DNA of 64,000 nucleotides from Candidatus Saccharimonadota bacterium (GTDB lineage: Bacteria; Patescibacteriota; Saccharimonadia; Saccharimonadales; Saccharimonadaceae): NCBI GenBank assembly GCA_017514045.1, contig JAFWLS010000018.1, forward strand, positions 1-64,000. Reading direction: 5' to 3'. Under the pieces are notes generated by a model. It saw only the letters and a list, made by a program, of their open reading frames with translations. It made no database searches and had not been told where the DNA came from. Made by a program: the position numbers and the translations under genes. Positions 42,613 through 51,456 of the stretch are shown here, one piece after another. Within the stretch, counting starts at the first letter, position 1. Each line of letters opens with the position of its first letter.

Positions 42613-43131
42613 ATGAAACTTATCGTCGCCTTTGGCAATCCGGGATCCGAATATAACTTTACTCGGCATAATTATGGCTTTTTGGCGCTTGATTTTTATC
42701 TTAAAGTTAATAACCTTGAGTGGGAACCACACGAGAAGTTTAATGCTATCTGGAAAAAACAAGGAGACTCTATTATCATCAAGCCCCAGACTTTCTACAA
42801 CGATATCGGTATATCTGTCCGAGCATTCGCCGATTTTTATAAAATCCCACCAGAGAATATTTTTGTTGTTTGCGATGATTTCAATCTAAAGTTTGGCGAA
42901 ATACGCGAGCGCACCCACGGCTCCGCCGGTGGAAACAATGGGCTCAAATCCGTCATTCAACACTTAGGCACTGAGAATTTCCCAAGACTTCGTCTTGGGA
43001 CAGGGAACGACGCTCTTCGAGAGAAACTCGGCGATGTCGATTTTGTCCTCTCTAAATTTACTGAAAGTGAGAAAACGCAGCTTCCTAGTCTTCTCAAGAA
43101 TATCTCTGCGCGTCTCGAATCGATTATTTGA
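42613..43131 (+). CDS. pth: Peptidyl-tRNA hydrolase
   Basis: 172 residues. Cleaves peptidyl-tRNA released by stalled ribosomes. Catalytic His in FTRHNYGFLALD (about 20), substrate-binding FGNPGSEYN at the start, Asp in CDDFNLKFGEIR (about 92), and the conserved HGSAGGNNGLKS segment. The C-terminus is short. Leaderless. Confidence 0.95.
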   Translation: MKLIVAFGNPGSEYNFTRHNYGFLALDFYLKVNNLEWEPHEKFNAIWKKQGDSIIIKPQTFYNDIGISVRAFADFYKIPPENIFVVCDDFNLKFGEIRERTHGSAGGNNGLKSVIQHLGTENFPRLRLGTGNDALREKLGDVDFVLSKFTESEKTQLPSLLKNISARLESII

Positions 43132-43140
43132 CTGAAAAAC

Positions 43141-43208
43141 AAAAAAGCTCCACGGTGTAGGATAGGTAAGGGTGGGCATCACCTATCCTACACTGTAGAG
43201 CCTTTTTT
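43141..43208. terminator. Long bidirectional terminator after pth and after the minus-strand RNA
   Basis: GTGTAGGATAGGT (43155-43167) pairs with ACCTATCCTACAC (43181-43193), extended outward to GCTC/GAGC, with an A-run before and a T-run after. The 13-bp core and 13-nt loop are unusually long. Confidence 0.88.
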
Positions 43209-43477
43209 GGCACCCCACAACGCTTCGATTTGATACCGGGGAAGCCCCGGAAGCGCGACCCACCTCACACAAAATTGGGGCCCGCCGGTTATGGGGGTTG
43301 CTATGCCTTCGAAAATCCTCTCAAAGTGGAGGTAATACTTATAAGACTTAAAACCATTGAAGAAGAAATTAAAAGTCCGAGGGGTTTCAAAAGCATGCAA
43401 CATCTGTTACACTTAGAGCGTAACATCTGTTATAGTTTATTTAGGTACAGTTTAGGGCTTAGTATAAGCTCTAACTT
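43203..43477 (-). ncRNA. Candidate minus-strand small RNA
   Basis: A near-consensus minus-strand promoter fires into a segment that ends at the long terminator. The predicted RNA has two copies of TAACAGATGTT near its 5' end and a strongly folded 3' half: CGCTTC/GAAGCG with an inner CCGGGG-CTT-CCCCGG hairpin, and a possible GGCA..CCCC/GGGG..TGCC closure. A 71-codon frame (43188-43403) has no ribosome site and runs into the terminator stem, so RNA is the better reading. I see no match to SRP, RNase P, tmRNA or 6S features. Confidence 0.45.
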
Positions 43478-43483
43478 ACGACC

Positions 43484-43512
43484 ATTATACCACACTAGTA
43501 TATAAATGTCAA
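43484..43512 (-). promoter_or_regulatory. Near-consensus minus-strand promoter
   Basis: TTGACA (complement of 43507-43512), 17-bp spacer, TATAAT (complement of 43484-43489). It has no protein gene with a ribosome site downstream. It overlaps the dprA upstream region. Confidence 0.8.
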
Positions 43513-43531
43513 CACCTTTTTCACATTTTTT

Positions 43532-44413
43532 ATGAAAATCAACGAAATCCGGCCCCAAGACAGCAAATATCTTCAGGGATTGGATTCTATTGCGCTTAAG
43601 CATAATTTATTGTATTACTATGGAGAATGGCCTGAGAAACGCATAAAAACCGTCGCCATCGTCGGAGCCCGCAAGAACACCAAATACGGGGAAGAAATCG
43701 CTTACAAGCTCGCCCATGCCCTAGGGGAGCGGGGAATTATTGTAATTTCTGGGCTTGCCTATGGCATCGATTCTATTGCGGCTAAAGGCTGCCTCGATGG
43801 AGGAGGCAAGACCATTGCTATCTTAGGTACTGAAATCGAACGCATCTATCCCACCGAGCATATTGCTCTTGCCGAAAAAATAGTCAATGCAGGAGGCGCC
43901 GTAGCTAGTGAATATCGTCTAGGCGACGATCTAGGCAATCATCGCGCCAGCTTCCTTTTTCGAAACCGCATCATATCCGCCCTTGCTGACATTGTCGTAG
44001 TAGTAGAAGCTAGAGAAAAATCCGGATCCCTCAATACTGCATCTCATGCGATCGCTCAAGGAAAGGACCTCTTTGCAGTTCCTGGCGACATCAATAGACA
44101 GACAAGCCAGGGATGCAATCGCCTTATTATGAGTGGAGCCAACCCTCTCCTTAGCGTAGATGATTTTATAAAGTATCTATTTCCTAGCAACAAGACGCGT
44201 TCCAAGAAAGCCAAAGAAGATCAAATCTCGCTATTTGCTAGTAATAACGAAGAGCGTGCCATCATGAAACTTCTCGCCGAAGACATACGCGACGGAGATA
44301 TTATAATGGAAAAGTTAGGTATGGACGCCATGGTTTTCAACCAGACGATCACTATGCTAGAAATCAAAGGCGCTGTCCGCTCTCTAGGTGCCAATTATTG
44401 GACTTTAGCTTGA
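43532..44413 (+). CDS. dprA: DNA processing protein DprA
   Basis: 293 residues. Binds incoming single-stranded DNA and loads RecA in natural transformation. The Rossmann core is typical: KTVAIVGARKNTKYGEE, VISGLAYGIDSIAAKGCLD, TIAILGTEIERIYP, FLFRNRIISALAD and EAREKSGSLNTASHAIAQGKD. A C-terminal winged-helix-like domain is present (about 235-293). ATG without a ribosome site. The gene runs without a gap of note into topA (22 nt), which has its own leaderless promoter. Confidence 0.95.
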   Translation: MKINEIRPQDSKYLQGLDSIALKHNLLYYYGEWPEKRIKTVAIVGARKNTKYGEEIAYKLAHALGERGIIVISGLAYGIDSIAAKGCLDGGGKTIAILGTEIERIYPTEHIALAEKIVNAGGAVASEYRLGDDLGNHRASFLFRNRIISALADIVVVVEAREKSGSLNTASHAIAQGKDLFAVPGDINRQTSQGCNRLIMSGANPLLSVDDFIKYLFPSNKTRSKKAKEDQISLFASNNEERAIMKLLAEDIRDGDIIMEKLGMDAMVFNQTITMLEIKGAVRSLGANYWTLA

Positions 44414-44422
44414 CAAGTATGC

Positions 44423-44428
44423 TAATAT
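44423..44428 (+). promoter_or_regulatory. -10 of the leaderless topA promoter
   Basis: TATGCTAATAT; 7 nt to the ATG at 44436. Confidence 0.65.
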
Positions 44429-44435
44429 AGTAGGT

Positions 44436-46772
44436 ATGTCAAAGAACTTAGTAATTGTTGAGTCTCCGGCCAAAGCCAAAACTATCGAGAAATATCTCGG
44501 TCGTGATTTTCGTGTATTATCAAGCGTTGGCCATATTCGCAAAGATACTAAAGTCGATGTAAAGAACGATTTTGCTGTTACCTACGAAATAGATCCAGGA
44601 CATGCCAAAGTCGTCTCCGAACTCAAAAAAGCCGTTAAAGCCGCCGACACTATCTGGCTAGCGACCGATGAAGACCGCGAAGGCGAATCTATCTCTTGGC
44701 ATCTTCTCGAAGTCCTTAAACTGCCGAGAAACACCCATCGCATCACCTTTCATGAAATAACTAGGCCAGCCCTAGAAGCCGCCATCAAATCTCCTAGGAC
44801 TGTCGATATGGCCATGGTATCCTCTCAGCAAGCACGTCAAACTCTCGACATGCTAGTCGGCTTCGATCTTTCTGGCGTCGTTCGTAAAAAAGTACCGGGT
44901 GCAATCTCTGCCGGGCGTGTGCAATCGCCAGCACTTAGATTAGTCGTCGAAAAAGAACGCGAAATCGAGCACGCTAAAGAAAAATACTCTTTCAAAGTAA
45001 CTGGCAGCTTTATTAGTAAAAACAAACAGCCCTTTACTGGAACTCTCGAAAAAGACGCACCAACCACCGAAGAAAATGCCGAAAAGCTGCTGGAATCACT
45101 CGCTGGAGCGAGCTATACTGTCTCTAGTATAAACAAAACTGAGGGGACCAAGCCCAATCCAGTCCCTTTTGCTACTGCTGCCCTCCAAATAGAAGCAAAC
45201 AGTAGGCTCGGCTTTTCATCTAGTACCACAATGCGCGCCGCGCAAGGGCTTTATCAATCTGGACACATCACTTACCACCGTACCGATTCTCTCAATCTCT
45301 CCAAGCAAGCTATCGGTTCTATAGCACACTACATTGAGACCAATTACGGCAAAGAGTATCTCCACATTCGTCACTTTAAAACAAAATCTGCCGGTGCTCA
45401 GGAGGCTCACGAAGCCATCCGCCCGACACATATCGAAATAGAATCTATTGGGTCCAATGAATATGAACGCAAGCTCTACAAGCTCATACGCGCCCGTACT
45501 CTTGCGACTCAGATGGCAAATGCCAAAGTCGCAAAGACCACCATCTCACTTAAACCAGATCGCGCTCCTACCAAAATTTTCGTTGCAAATGGCGAAGTTG
45601 TTATCTTCGACGGTTTTCTCAAAGTCTACGGCAAATCTAAAGATCTCGAGTTGCCAGATCTAAGGAAGGGAGATTCAGTCACTGCTGTTAAGGTTTCCGC
45701 TCGTCAAACCTTCACGAAACCACCAGCCAGATATACCGAAGGATCACTCGTTAAAAAACTCGAGGAGCTCGGCATCGGTCGTCCGTCTACCTATGCATCT
45801 ATAATGACAGCAATCCAGACTCGCGGGTATGTTAAAAAAGGCGACTCTGACGGCAAAGACCGTAAGGTAATCGAGCTAGTTTTAGAAAACTCCAATATTA
45901 GCAAAACCACCGTCTCTGAAAAGACCGGAGCTACTAAAGGCAAACTTGTCCCTACCCCAATCGGTGAACTCGTCTCTGATTTTCTAACTGACAACTTCGA
46001 CCAGATAGTCGATTATGGTTTTACCGCTGACGTCGAACAAAAACTAGACCTTATCGCAGAGGAAAAACTCGAACGCGTCAAGATGCTTCGCGATTTTTAC
46101 ACTCCATTCTCCAAACTAATAGACAACTCATCTTTCCTCGAACGCTACAATTCTGCCACAGAGTTGGGCGTCGATCCAAAAACCGGCAAAAAAGTCTACG
46201 CCAAAATTGGCAAGAACGGTGGCTTTATTCAACTAGGCGAAAACGAAAAAGAAACAGGCGAAAAACCACGTTTCGCGCCATTACCAAAAGGCAAGACTAT
46301 CAAAACTGTGACTTTAGAAGAGGCTATTAAACAACTAGCTTTGCCTACTCTACCAAGAACACTCGGCAAAGCTAAAGACGGCACCGAAATTATATCTGCC
46401 TCTGGACCATTTGGCCCATACCTCAAAGCAGGCAAATATAACATCACAATCAAAGGCAAAGACCCGTACAAAATCACTCTCGACGAAGCACTTGCATTCT
46501 ATGAAGAAAAATTGAAAAGTATTATAAAAGATTTTGAAAACGGCATCATGATTTTAAATGGCGCCTACGGGCCATATATCAAGGGATGTGGCAGACGAAA
46601 TAATCTTAAAATCCCGAAAGATTTAGATGCCAAAAAAATCACCAAGAGACAAGCAGAGGAAATGCTTCTCAAAAAGTATGGAACCAAGGCTCTACCAGGG
46701 AAAGAAGCCATCAAAAAAGTCACCAAGAAATCCATAAAATCTACTCGCAAAACCACAAGCAGAAAAGCATAA
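44436..46772 (+). CDS. topA: DNA topoisomerase I
   Basis: 778 residues, type IA. TOPRIM domain at the N-terminus (VIVESPAKAKTIEKYLG; acidic triad in ATDEDREGESISW), active-site Tyr in HITYHRTDSLNL (about 280), and C-terminal GPYLKAGKYN and YGPYIKG repeats. The C-terminal four-Cys zinc fingers found in many bacterial TopA proteins are missing, and it ends in a Lys/Arg/Thr-rich tail. Relaxes negative supercoils. Confidence 0.96.
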   Translation: MSKNLVIVESPAKAKTIEKYLGRDFRVLSSVGHIRKDTKVDVKNDFAVTYEIDPGHAKVVSELKKAVKAADTIWLATDEDREGESISWHLLEVLKLPRNTHRITFHEITRPALEAAIKSPRTVDMAMVSSQQARQTLDMLVGFDLSGVVRKKVPGAISAGRVQSPALRLVVEKEREIEHAKEKYSFKVTGSFISKNKQPFTGTLEKDAPTTEENAEKLLESLAGASYTVSSINKTEGTKPNPVPFATAALQIEANSRLGFSSSTTMRAAQGLYQSGHITYHRTDSLNLSKQAIGSIAHYIETNYGKEYLHIRHFKTKSAGAQEAHEAIRPTHIEIESIGSNEYERKLYKLIRARTLATQMANAKVAKTTISLKPDRAPTKIFVANGEVVIFDGFLKVYGKSKDLELPDLRKGDSVTAVKVSARQTFTKPPARYTEGSLVKKLEELGIGRPSTYASIMTAIQTRGYVKKGDSDGKDRKVIELVLENSNISKTTVSEKTGATKGKLVPTPIGELVSDFLTDNFDQIVDYGFTADVEQKLDLIAEEKLERVKMLRDFYTPFSKLIDNSSFLERYNSATELGVDPKTGKKVYAKIGKNGGFIQLGENEKETGEKPRFAPLPKGKTIKTVTLEEAIKQLALPTLPRTLGKAKDGTEIISASGPFGPYLKAGKYNITIKGKDPYKITLDEALAFYEEKLKSIIKDFENGIMILNGAYGPYIKGCGRRNNLKIPKDLDAKKITKRQAEEMLLKKYGTKALPGKEAIKKVTKKSIKSTRKTTSRKA

Positions 46773-46779
46773 TAAGCAT

Positions 46780-46796
46780 AAAAAGTAAACTTTTTT
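46780..46796 (+). terminator. Weak terminator after topA
   Basis: AAAAGT and ACTTTT short stem with TTTTTT. Confidence 0.45.
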
Positions 46797-46805
46797 ACAA
46801 TTTTC

Positions 46806-46835
46806 TTGCACATTTTGTAAAATTTGTGCTACAAT
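46806..46835 (+). promoter_or_regulatory. Upstream promoter of the sigma4/HARE-HTH gene
   Basis: TTGCAC (46806-46811), 18-bp spacer, TACAAT (46830-46835), extended TGTGC. Confidence 0.6.
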
Positions 46836-46879
46836 ATTCAAAAGATTACAACGCACCTTAAATAACAGCATAAAAGTAT

Positions 46880-46908
46880 TTGACGTAATAGCCATTTTAT
46901 GCTATATT
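46880..46908 (+). promoter_or_regulatory. Downstream promoter of the sigma4/HARE-HTH gene
   Basis: TTGACG (46880-46885), 17-bp spacer, TATATT (46903-46908), extended TATGC. Tandem promoters are rare in this window. Confidence 0.7.
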
Positions 46909-46958
46909 ATATTTTAAGTTTCAATATTATTAACAGGGTGGAAATAAGGAAATAACCA

Positions 46959-47999
46959 ATGGAACAAAACGCCGACCTGGTCGCAAAGGCGATCAAGGGC
47001 AGTCTCAGCATTATTGACCAAGATCGCGAGCGCAAAATCGTCGAGAAACGTTTTGGACTCGACGGTCAAAAGGAGACGCTCGAACAGATTGGGGAAACAC
47101 TCTCCGTCACCAGGGAACGCGTTCGTCAGTTGGAAAAAGTCATTCTTGTACGTCTCCGCATCGCTGCCAGTCAGGGCAAAATACCAGAGCTAGCTGGTGC
47201 AGAGAAAATCATCATCAGAAATCTTGCCGAAGTTGGACGCGTTGCCAGAGTAACTAAACTAGCCACTAAAATTTTTGGCACTACCGCTACTAACGCCAAT
47301 CGAGCCGCCCTTTGTTTTCTTGCCGATATTTCTGCGAATCTAACGGTAGTCAATGAAAACGATCATTACTTCAACGCCATAGCTATAGCTGATGCTGGTG
47401 ACGAAAAAACTATCCGCACCAAAGTTGACGCCATCGTCAAAATCATTAAAGATAATAAATCCCCTCTTACTCTTGACGACCTCGACAGCAAACTCTCTTA
47501 CGAACACCCTTCTCAAATTGCCGCCGTCGCTTCGGTATCCAAACAATTAGCTACTCTTAATGGGCTCTGGGGTCTGACTAAATGGCCTTCTGTCAATCCA
47601 AAAAACATCCGCGACAAAATCTATGTTATCTTAGAAACGAACAAAGAACCTATGCATTTTAACGACATTGCTGCTGCCATAGCTAGCAGTAATTTCAAAC
47701 GTAAAAATGTCACTACCCAGGCTATTCATAACGAGCTAATTAAAGATCAACGTTTTGTTCTTATCGGTCGCGGTATTTACGCGCTAGATAGCTGGGGCTA
47801 CAAGAAGGGAACCGTATCAGAAATCATCGCCGAAGCTCTAAAGAAAGCAGGCCGTCCGCTCTCCCGAGAGGAAATCGTTGCCGAAGTGATGAAGTCTCGC
47901 AAAGTCAAAGAAACGACCATTCTTCTCAATCTTCAAAACAAGAAATTGTTCGACAAAGTCGACAAAAACGCTTTCGTTGTCCACGAAGACAAAGCATAA
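46959..47999 (+). CDS. Sigma-region-4-like plus HARE-HTH transcription protein
   Basis: 346 residues. Residues about 18-65 read like sigma-70 region 4 (REKIVEKRFGLDG-type start, TLEQIGETLSVTRERVRQLEK), the part that reads the -35, but regions 2 and 3 are absent. The C-terminal half holds two HARE-HTH-like winged helices (about 215-275 with PMHFNDIAAAIASSNFKRK, and about 285-345 with RPLSREEIVAEVMKS). HARE-HTH occurs in RNA polymerase delta and chromatin-linked proteins. Probably an RNA-polymerase-associated factor. ATG with a weak AAGGA, after two promoters. Confidence 0.82.
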   Translation: MEQNADLVAKAIKGSLSIIDQDRERKIVEKRFGLDGQKETLEQIGETLSVTRERVRQLEKVILVRLRIAASQGKIPELAGAEKIIIRNLAEVGRVARVTKLATKIFGTTATNANRAALCFLADISANLTVVNENDHYFNAIAIADAGDEKTIRTKVDAIVKIIKDNKSPLTLDDLDSKLSYEHPSQIAAVASVSKQLATLNGLWGLTKWPSVNPKNIRDKIYVILETNKEPMHFNDIAAAIASSNFKRKNVTTQAIHNELIKDQRFVLIGRGIYALDSWGYKKGTVSEIIAEALKKAGRPLSREEIVAEVMKSRKVKETTILLNLQNKKLFDKVDKNAFVVHEDKA

Positions 48000-48026
48000 T
48001 CTTTGGCCTTTTCGACGAAAATATGG

Positions 48027-48032
48027 TAAAAT
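48027..48032 (+). promoter_or_regulatory. -10 of a near-leaderless promoter (VirD4-like gene)
   Basis: TATGGTAAAAT; 8 nt to the ATG at 48041. Confidence 0.6.
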
Positions 48033-48040
48033 AGTTATAA

Positions 48041-50971
48041 ATGTTGTCGTCGATTATTCACATTATTTTGTCCCCTATCGTTTGGATTCCACTCGTTGGC
48101 TTGTTCGCCTACCTTACTTATCGCAATTATAAACAATCTAATCGTCTCAAAGTCCTCAATATCGACTCTGTCCTTTTAATGCTCGAAATACCACGCACTA
48201 ACGACAAAAAGGAGCTTGCGGCCGAACAACTATTCGCCTCTCTACATGGCATTCTCCGTGACAAAAATGAACTCAAAACTTCAGGCGGAGTTCAAGAACA
48301 CCTCAGTTTCGAGATTGTATCAGCTAAAGGCCAAATTCGTTTTTACGTTTGGGTCCCCCGTATTTTACAAAGCTTTGTCGAAGGACAAATCTATTCTCAA
48401 TATCCTACTGTTCAAATCTACAAAATGGACGAAGACTATGTCGATAATCGTCACAAACACACCGTCGTCTATTCCAGTGAGCTTACCCTCACCGAAAACA
48501 GCGCCTTACCTATCAAAACTTTCGACTCGTTCGAGGTCGATCCACTTGCCGGTATCACTGGTACTCTAGCTAAACTCGACGTCGACCGCGGAGAAGAGCT
48601 CTGGATTCAAATTCTCACTCGCCCAATCGCCGACGATTGGCATAAAAGCACCACCGACAAATGGATTACTACGGTCAAAAATGGTGGACACGTAGGCTTT
48701 TTTGGAACAAATTTTGATCTACGTTGGATAGCTCAAGTCTTCGGTGCATTATGGAAGCCACCCGAAGGCGGCATCGGTGGCGACGTCAAAACCATAGAAA
48801 TATCCGAACGCGATAAAACCCGCATTTCAAAAGCCGAAGAAAAAGCAACTAAGCTCGGATATCAAGTAAAGATTCGCCTAGCCTACCTAGGTTCAGACGA
48901 CATTAACGCCAAGTTAAATATGCAAGCCCTCGTCGGTACCTTCAAGCAATTTAATTCCACTAACCTCAACGGTTTTAAGGTTTTAGGCTCCACATTTGAG
49001 CCAGAAGCACTTGACGCTTACAAGCTCCGCCAATTTACCGACGATGGCTTCATTCTTAACATTAGCGAACTTGCCTCTGTATATCACCTTCCGCACACAT
49101 CAGTCGAAACGCCGAATATCGTCTGGGCGGCCTCCAAGACCGCAGAACCACCCGCTAAACTGCCAGTCCTTACCGGCAACCTGGCTGAAGACGAAAATAT
49201 TTCTGCCTTCGGTCTCACTAATTTCCGCGGTATCAATCATCAATTTGGATTACTCCGTCGCGACCGTTCACGCCACGTCTATATCATAGGACAAACCGGA
49301 GCAGGTAAATCAGGACTACTTGAGTTGTTTGCTCTCTCGGATATTTTCTACAATCAGGGCTATTGTATCATTGATCCGCACGGCGACTTCGCTGTCAACA
49401 ACCTTCGTTTTATTCCAGAGTCTCGCATTAAAGACGTTGTCTACTTCAATCCAGCCGATACGGCCCATCCGGTTGCCTTTAACCCACTAGAACTATCCGA
49501 CCCAGCCCGCAAACCAAACGTTTCCTCTGAAGTCATTGGCGTACTAAAACGCATGTTTGGTGAGTCTTGGGGCCCCCGCCTTGAACATATTCTTCGCTAT
49601 ACCCTCCTTGCTCTTCTCGATCGACCAGAAACTACCCTTCTCGATATCTCTCGTATGCTAACCGACAAAGATTTCCGCAAAGAAACTCTTGATTATTGTA
49701 AAGATGTTACTGTTCTTCAATTCTGGAAACAGGAATTTGGGACTTGGGGCGATAAGCAAGTTACCGAATCTATCGCTCCAGTTCTTAACAAGGTAGGCGC
49801 CTTCACCGCCAATCCTATCATTCGCAACATCATTGGCCAACCTAAATCATCGTTTGATGTACGCAAAATAATGGATGAGGGTAAAATCCTTGTCGTCAAC
49901 TTATCCAAAGGCCTTATTGGCGAAGATAATGCTGGTATTCTGGGCGCCTTCCTTGTTACGAAAGTTCAACTTGCCGCAATGTCCCGCTCTGATATTCCAG
50001 ACGTGAAAGATCGCCGTCCGTTCTATTTATATGTCGACGAGTTCCAAAACTTTGCAACAGATTCGTTCGCCGTTATTCTCTCCGAAGCCCGCAAGTATGG
50101 CCTAAATCTCACCGTAGCAAATCAGTACATAGCCCAAATGACCGATTCTGTCCGAGATGCGGTCTTCGGCAACGTCGGTACCACAATTAGCTTCCGCGTC
50201 TCCGCCGATGACGCCCCACTCCTAGTTAAACAATTTGAGCCTACCTTTGACGCCTCAGATCTTATTCAAATGAACAACCGTCACTTTATTATCTCTATGA
50301 TTATTAATGGCGAAAAAGTGCCAGCCTTCTCCGCCACTACCCTATCTATCCCAGAGCCCCCTACCAATAACCTAGACGCTATTATTGAGTCATCTCGCGA
50401 GCAATACTCTCGCCCGCGCGCCGATGTCGAAGAAGAAATCCGCGAGACCATCGAAGCTTCCGAAAAATACAAAAAAGAACTATCCGATTCTGGACGTAAC
50501 ACCGGAGAGCATCGAACGCTAGACGACTATTCGCATGCACAGTTCATGTTCCAAAAACCAGCTAAAAAAGAGCAATTTGAACGCCCTGCATCTAGCGACT
50601 CTGAAAAACCCGTAAAACAAAACTACGAATACGACTCCGCCAAAATCCACGAATCGAAATCATTCAACCCAGCTCAAGCTAAGGAGAAATCTGCACAGAC
50701 CATTCACAAAACGTCATATGAAAACAATCTTACCAATATTGGCGAACAAAAAGAAAGCAGTCAAAATAATTCTAGACCCGAACAAAAACCGAACAGAAAG
50801 AAAAGAAACAAAAAGCATGCCAAAAGCAGCCCCAATAAGCAAACACCCCAGCAAGCTTTTCGGGACCTGAAAGTATCGCCAAATACAGCTGAAGAAAAAA
50901 CGGATCGCCCGGGGCTGAAAGACCTAAGCCGCCTTGTCGAAGAACAACAAAAGGGAATTAAAGAAGAATAA
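48041..50971 (+). CDS. Membrane VirD4/TraG-like ATPase
   Basis: 976 residues. N-terminal membrane helix (about 5-25), a large extra domain of about 370 residues, then a HerA/TraG-type motor: Walker A IIGQTGAGKSGLLEL (about 416-423), IIDPHGDF, Walker B FYLYVDEFQNFA (about 663-668) and sensor-like LTVANQYIAQM. The C-terminal 170 residues are disordered, Lys/Glu/Gln/Pro-rich. Coupling ATPases pump DNA or protein through type IV machines; no VirB-type partners occur in this window, so the cargo and partners are unknown. Nearly leaderless. Confidence 0.85.
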   Translation: MLSSIIHIILSPIVWIPLVGLFAYLTYRNYKQSNRLKVLNIDSVLLMLEIPRTNDKKELAAEQLFASLHGILRDKNELKTSGGVQEHLSFEIVSAKGQIRFYVWVPRILQSFVEGQIYSQYPTVQIYKMDEDYVDNRHKHTVVYSSELTLTENSALPIKTFDSFEVDPLAGITGTLAKLDVDRGEELWIQILTRPIADDWHKSTTDKWITTVKNGGHVGFFGTNFDLRWIAQVFGALWKPPEGGIGGDVKTIEISERDKTRISKAEEKATKLGYQVKIRLAYLGSDDINAKLNMQALVGTFKQFNSTNLNGFKVLGSTFEPEALDAYKLRQFTDDGFILNISELASVYHLPHTSVETPNIVWAASKTAEPPAKLPVLTGNLAEDENISAFGLTNFRGINHQFGLLRRDRSRHVYIIGQTGAGKSGLLELFALSDIFYNQGYCIIDPHGDFAVNNLRFIPESRIKDVVYFNPADTAHPVAFNPLELSDPARKPNVSSEVIGVLKRMFGESWGPRLEHILRYTLLALLDRPETTLLDISRMLTDKDFRKETLDYCKDVTVLQFWKQEFGTWGDKQVTESIAPVLNKVGAFTANPIIRNIIGQPKSSFDVRKIMDEGKILVVNLSKGLIGEDNAGILGAFLVTKVQLAAMSRSDIPDVKDRRPFYLYVDEFQNFATDSFAVILSEARKYGLNLTVANQYIAQMTDSVRDAVFGNVGTTISFRVSADDAPLLVKQFEPTFDASDLIQMNNRHFIISMIINGEKVPAFSATTLSIPEPPTNNLDAIIESSREQYSRPRADVEEEIRETIEASEKYKKELSDSGRNTGEHRTLDDYSHAQFMFQKPAKKEQFERPASSDSEKPVKQNYEYDSAKIHESKSFNPAQAKEKSAQTIHKTSYENNLTNIGEQKESSQNNSRPEQKPNRKKRNKKHAKSSPNKQTPQQAFRDLKVSPNTAEEKTDRPGLKDLSRLVEEQQKGIKEE
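50778..50794 (+). repeat. 17-bp repeat, copy 1
   Basis: CCGAACAAAAACCGAAC, itself a direct repeat of CCGAAC. Lies in the disordered tail of the VirD4-like gene. Copies 2 and 3 are at 52085 and 53723 in the same orientation. Confidence 0.85.
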
Positions 50972-51042
50972 TTTATAGAATCTATCTTCTGTGATATGAT
51001 TATTAGAAATGGGGGGAGCACTTTCAAAGGGGAGGTGTTTAC

Positions 51043-51234
51043 GTGAAAATGAAACTCATTCTCGAACGATTTCCTATGGACTCTCTCGAGCATATGAAAC
51101 ATGAACTTGCACGCCACGCAGAATGCGTCATCACTATTAATAAAAAAAGGACAGGTATTATAGTGTCTTGCGATGCAGATGTCGTAAAGTGTATGGAAGT
51201 TATAGCAATAGCAAATCTGTTTACCCCCAAATAG
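51043..51234 (+). CDS. Small orphan protein, 63 aa, GTG start
   Basis: The GTG at 51043 follows GGGGAGGT. One compact alpha/beta domain (MKLILERFPMDSLEHMKHEL, then CVITINKKRTGIIVSCDADVVKCMEVI), with three Cys. A -10-like TATGAT with extended TGTGA lies at 50995-51000. Unit closed by the 51253 terminator. No family recognised. Confidence 0.6.
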   Translation: MKMKLILERFPMDSLEHMKHELARHAECVITINKKRTGIIVSCDADVVKCMEVIAIANLFTPK

Positions 51235-51252
51235 TTAACACTCCCTTATGTC

Positions 51253-51280
51253 TAGAGCGCGAACCTTGCGCTCTATTTCT
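51253..51280 (+). terminator. Terminator of the 51043 gene
   Basis: TAGAGCGC and GCGCTCTA, 8-bp stem, followed by TTTCT. Confidence 0.8.
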
Positions 51281-51324
51281 ATACCATGCAAACCTAAAAC
51301 GAAAAGGGAAACATTAATTCCCTC

Positions 51325-51456
51325 ACCCCTGTTAAAGCAATTCTCTACCCCTGTTAATTCTATATAGACTATCGGCTCACTCATCTGTTCCACCTCTATC
51401 ATCTATCTGTTATAAGATTAAAGCCTGTCGACCCTACCTCTGTTGCACCCCTGTAA
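51325..51456 (+). repeat. Phased CTGTT repeats
   Basis: CTGTT/CTGTA cores start at 51329, 51351, 51385, 51407, 51440 and 51451. The intervals are 22, 34, 22, 33 and 11, close to multiples of 11. The first two copies are the longer ACCCCTGTTAA. Possible protein-binding iterons on one DNA face. Confidence 0.55.

Noticed and set aside
43188-43403. 71-codon minus-strand frame
   Set aside because: No ribosome site or adjacent -10 and its stop lies in the terminator stem; treated as RNA candidate instead.
48041-50971. Complete type IV secretion locus around the VirD4-like ATPase
   Set aside because: No VirB-type genes flank it in this window.
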